Made by a program: the position numbers and the translations under genes. Below the pieces are notes generated by a model. That model was not told where the DNA came from. It saw nothing but the letters and a program-made list of their open reading frames with translations, and made no database searches. Positions 4,676-5,483 of a stretch of DNA of 5,483 nucleotides are shown here, piece by piece; within the stretch, counting starts at the first letter, position 1; every line of letters begins with the position of its first letter. Origin of the DNA: Spirochaetia bacterium (GTDB lineage: Bacteria > Spirochaetota > Spirochaetia > Treponematales > Breznakiellaceae); NCBI GenBank assembly GCA_026002045.1, contig BOAV01000129.1, positions 1 to 5,483 on the forward strand, written 5' to 3'.

Positions 4676-4714
4676 ATGGGGTACGCCCCCACTTCGCATA
4701 ACATACGCTTTACG
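4676..4714 (+). other. Truncated attC6 (left arm only)
   Basis: The sequence ATAATGGGGTACGCCCC, R'' GCATAAC (4696-4702), ATAC, then L'' GCTTTACG (4707-4714) reproduces the left arm of the other sites. The expected right arm (CGTAAAGC, TTTCAC, GTTATGC) is nowhere downstream in the window. This marks a deletion or rearrangement at the distal edge of the array. Confidence 0.7.
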
Positions 4715-5036
4715 CAAACCCTTGTGTTTCCCCGTGTTCCCTTATGCTCACCTGTGTTTATCTTATTACAGGACAAAGAATTAGTCAAGTAGTTTGTGCT
4801 GTCATGTGTCTGTTCGTGTTTATATGTTACCTTAATTTTTTTTATATTGCTGTCATATCTGCTGTCATTTTGGGTATTTTTAAGATGCACAGTAATACTG
4901 TTAATCAAAAATATAAAATTTTCCGCATGGCAAGCACATTCTAAATACCCCGAATTTAGCGTTTCCCGGCCCGTGGTTGCGTCCGCTGGCCTAATGCCGT
5001 ATCTTTCTATGCCTTGCCTTTAATAGACCCAATCAA
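4715..5036. other. Gene-free AT-rich stretch beyond the array
   Basis: The open frames here on both strands lack ribosome binding sites. The longest forward one (ATG 4744) is a hydrophobic, low-complexity product, and the reverse one (from 4908) needs a TTG start and runs through the attC fragment. A weak reverse-strand promoter-like pair (TTGACT 4788-4783, TAAGAT 4765-4760, 17-base spacer) points toward the array but leads to no gene. I see nothing else that can be supported. Confidence 0.4.
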
Positions 5037-5062
5037 ATACCTCGCCCTAAAGGACGAGGTAT
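5037..5062. terminator. Hairpin, possible bidirectional terminator
   Basis: ATACCTCG (5037-5044) pairs with CGAGGTAT (5055-5062). Inside, a mismatch is followed by CCT/AGG around AA. The sequence after it (GTTGTTCTCG) has only scattered T residues. The apex CCCTAAAGG recurs in the next hairpin. Confidence 0.45.
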
Positions 5063-5082
5063 GTTGTTCTCGAAAGGTGGTT

Positions 5083-5148
5083 ATATTCGGGGGTCTAATA
5101 CCTTTTAACCGCCCTAAAGGGCGGGGTATTAGACCCCCTCAATACGAA
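5083..5148. terminator. Long compound hairpin, terminator or structured element
   Basis: The outer stem has 14 perfect pairs (GGGGGTCTAATACC 5089-5102 with 5125-5138). The inner stem CCGCCC-TAAA-GGGCGG spans 5109-5124, with the six bases TTTTAA bulged on one side. A basal TATTCG/CGAATA pairing is offset by TCAATA. It is strong enough to stop polymerase but lacks a clear T-run on either side, so a processed RNA or a repeat family member is equally possible. Confidence 0.45.
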
Positions 5149-5404
5149 TAAAACCAAAATTTACAAAATAGTTTTCCCCCGGTAATCGCCATCCCCTGGA
5201 TGCGGTAATTGCCGCCCTTTTTTGCGCCGCATTGTTCCAAGGTAAAAGTCCCTCCGCAAAAGCGGTGCAAAAAACCCCGGCGACCCGCCCAGGAAAAGAA
5301 AGGTCAAAAACCCTGCGGGTTTTTTCCAAATCATTGAACACCGTTTTTCCCAGGGCTTTATCGTCAGTAAAAACACGCTCGGCCTTTGTCGTGAGGGCGG
5401 ATTA
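5129..5404 (-). pseudogene. Doubtful reverse-strand gene remnant
   Basis: The reverse frame is open from a stop at 5405-5407 down to TAA at 5129-5131. It reads TTKAERVFTDDKALGKTVF, then DLEKTRRVFDLSF and further sequence of normal-looking composition. The stop lies inside the 5089-5138 hairpin. There is no good start or ribosome binding site, and I recognise no family. It could be the decayed 3' end of a chromosomal gene, or chance. Confidence 0.2.
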
Positions 5405-5416
5405 TTACAGTTCGTC

Positions 5417-5434
5417 GGGGCCATCCCTGGCCCC
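5417..5434. repeat. Hairpin with CCATCC apex
   Basis: GGGGCCA-TCCC-TGGCCCC, seven perfect pairs. A related one follows at 5462-5475 (GGGCAT-CC-ATGCCC), and a third member is at 871-894. The arms differ but the CATCC apex is kept. Confidence 0.45.
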
Positions 5435-5483
5435 TCCTCACCCGCACCGGGAGACAGCCGGGGGCATCCATGCCCTTATCCGT

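Larger units (their letters stand above)
3985..4714 (+). mobile_element. Gene cassette C6 (nitroreductase), 3' end truncated
   Basis: It begins at G^TTATGC (3984). Terminal inverted repeat 3984-4001 against 4685-4702 matches at 17 of 18 positions (A3994 opposite C4692), showing that the attC fragment at 4696 belongs to this cassette. The right arm of that attC is absent, so the cassette's true end has been lost and it should no longer be excisable by normal attC recombination. Confidence 0.65.

Noticed and set aside
4651..4908. Reverse-strand open frame with a TGEHKGTRGNTRV segment
   Set aside because: It needs a TTG start with no ribosome binding site and runs through the attC fragment and the poly-A stretch after the nitroreductase gene.
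4744..4944. Forward hydrophobic frame beyond the array
   Set aside because: There is no ribosome binding site, composition is AT-driven, and the neighbouring frame is also open, which suggests chance.

Overview
The window is a run of integron-type gene cassettes without an integrase in view (a CALIN-like array), flanked by decayed chromosomal sequence. All convincing genes are on the + strand, and each is followed by a long palindromic recombination site (attC). The organism is probably a spirochaete of the Treponema type, where chromosomal integrons and long attC sites are known. That is inference from the style of the array; no marker gene fixes the taxon.

Layout. Positions 1-419 hold the tail of an unidentified gene, a terminator-like hairpin and the C-terminal part of an ABC-2 permease without its N-terminal half. 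Positions 512-852 hold a small unrecognised gene broken by a frameshift and perhaps a nonsense codon, followed by attC1 (976-1148). Six cassettes follow: C1 (1143-1303, no gene, only an attC), C2 (1304-1904, no gene, but a tandem pair of structured repeats), C3 (1905-2065, a second copy of C1 with one substitution), C4 (2066-2996, DUF975-type membrane protein), C5 (2997-3984, frameshifted GIY-YIG/T5orf172-like protein) and C6 (from 3985, nitroreductase). The attC of C6 has only its left arm (from 4696). The array ends there in AT-rich gene-free DNA, then strong hairpins (5037-5148) and a GC-richer stretch with only a doubtful reverse-strand gene remnant.

The cassette model rests on internal logic in the sequence. 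The first bases of every cassette are complementary to the R'' box of the attC at that same cassette's far end, as expected if each cassette circularises. The complementarity extends well beyond the 7-base core, to 16-21 positions, so each cassette has its own private terminal inverted repeat. In all five testable cassettes this repeat contains the same defect: A opposite C on the top strand, which becomes a T-G wobble on the bottom strand, the strand integron integrases are known to use. The two copies of the gene-less cassette are identical exactly from core site to core site.

The three gene cassettes (C4-C6) each have their own consensus-like TTGACA promoter 40-50 bases after the core site, so they do not seem to depend on a distant integron promoter. 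The genes have unrelated functions and look like independent accessory cargo, not a pathway. The most promising undescribed items are the private terminal inverted repeats and the covarying tandem RNA-like element in gene-less cassette C2.
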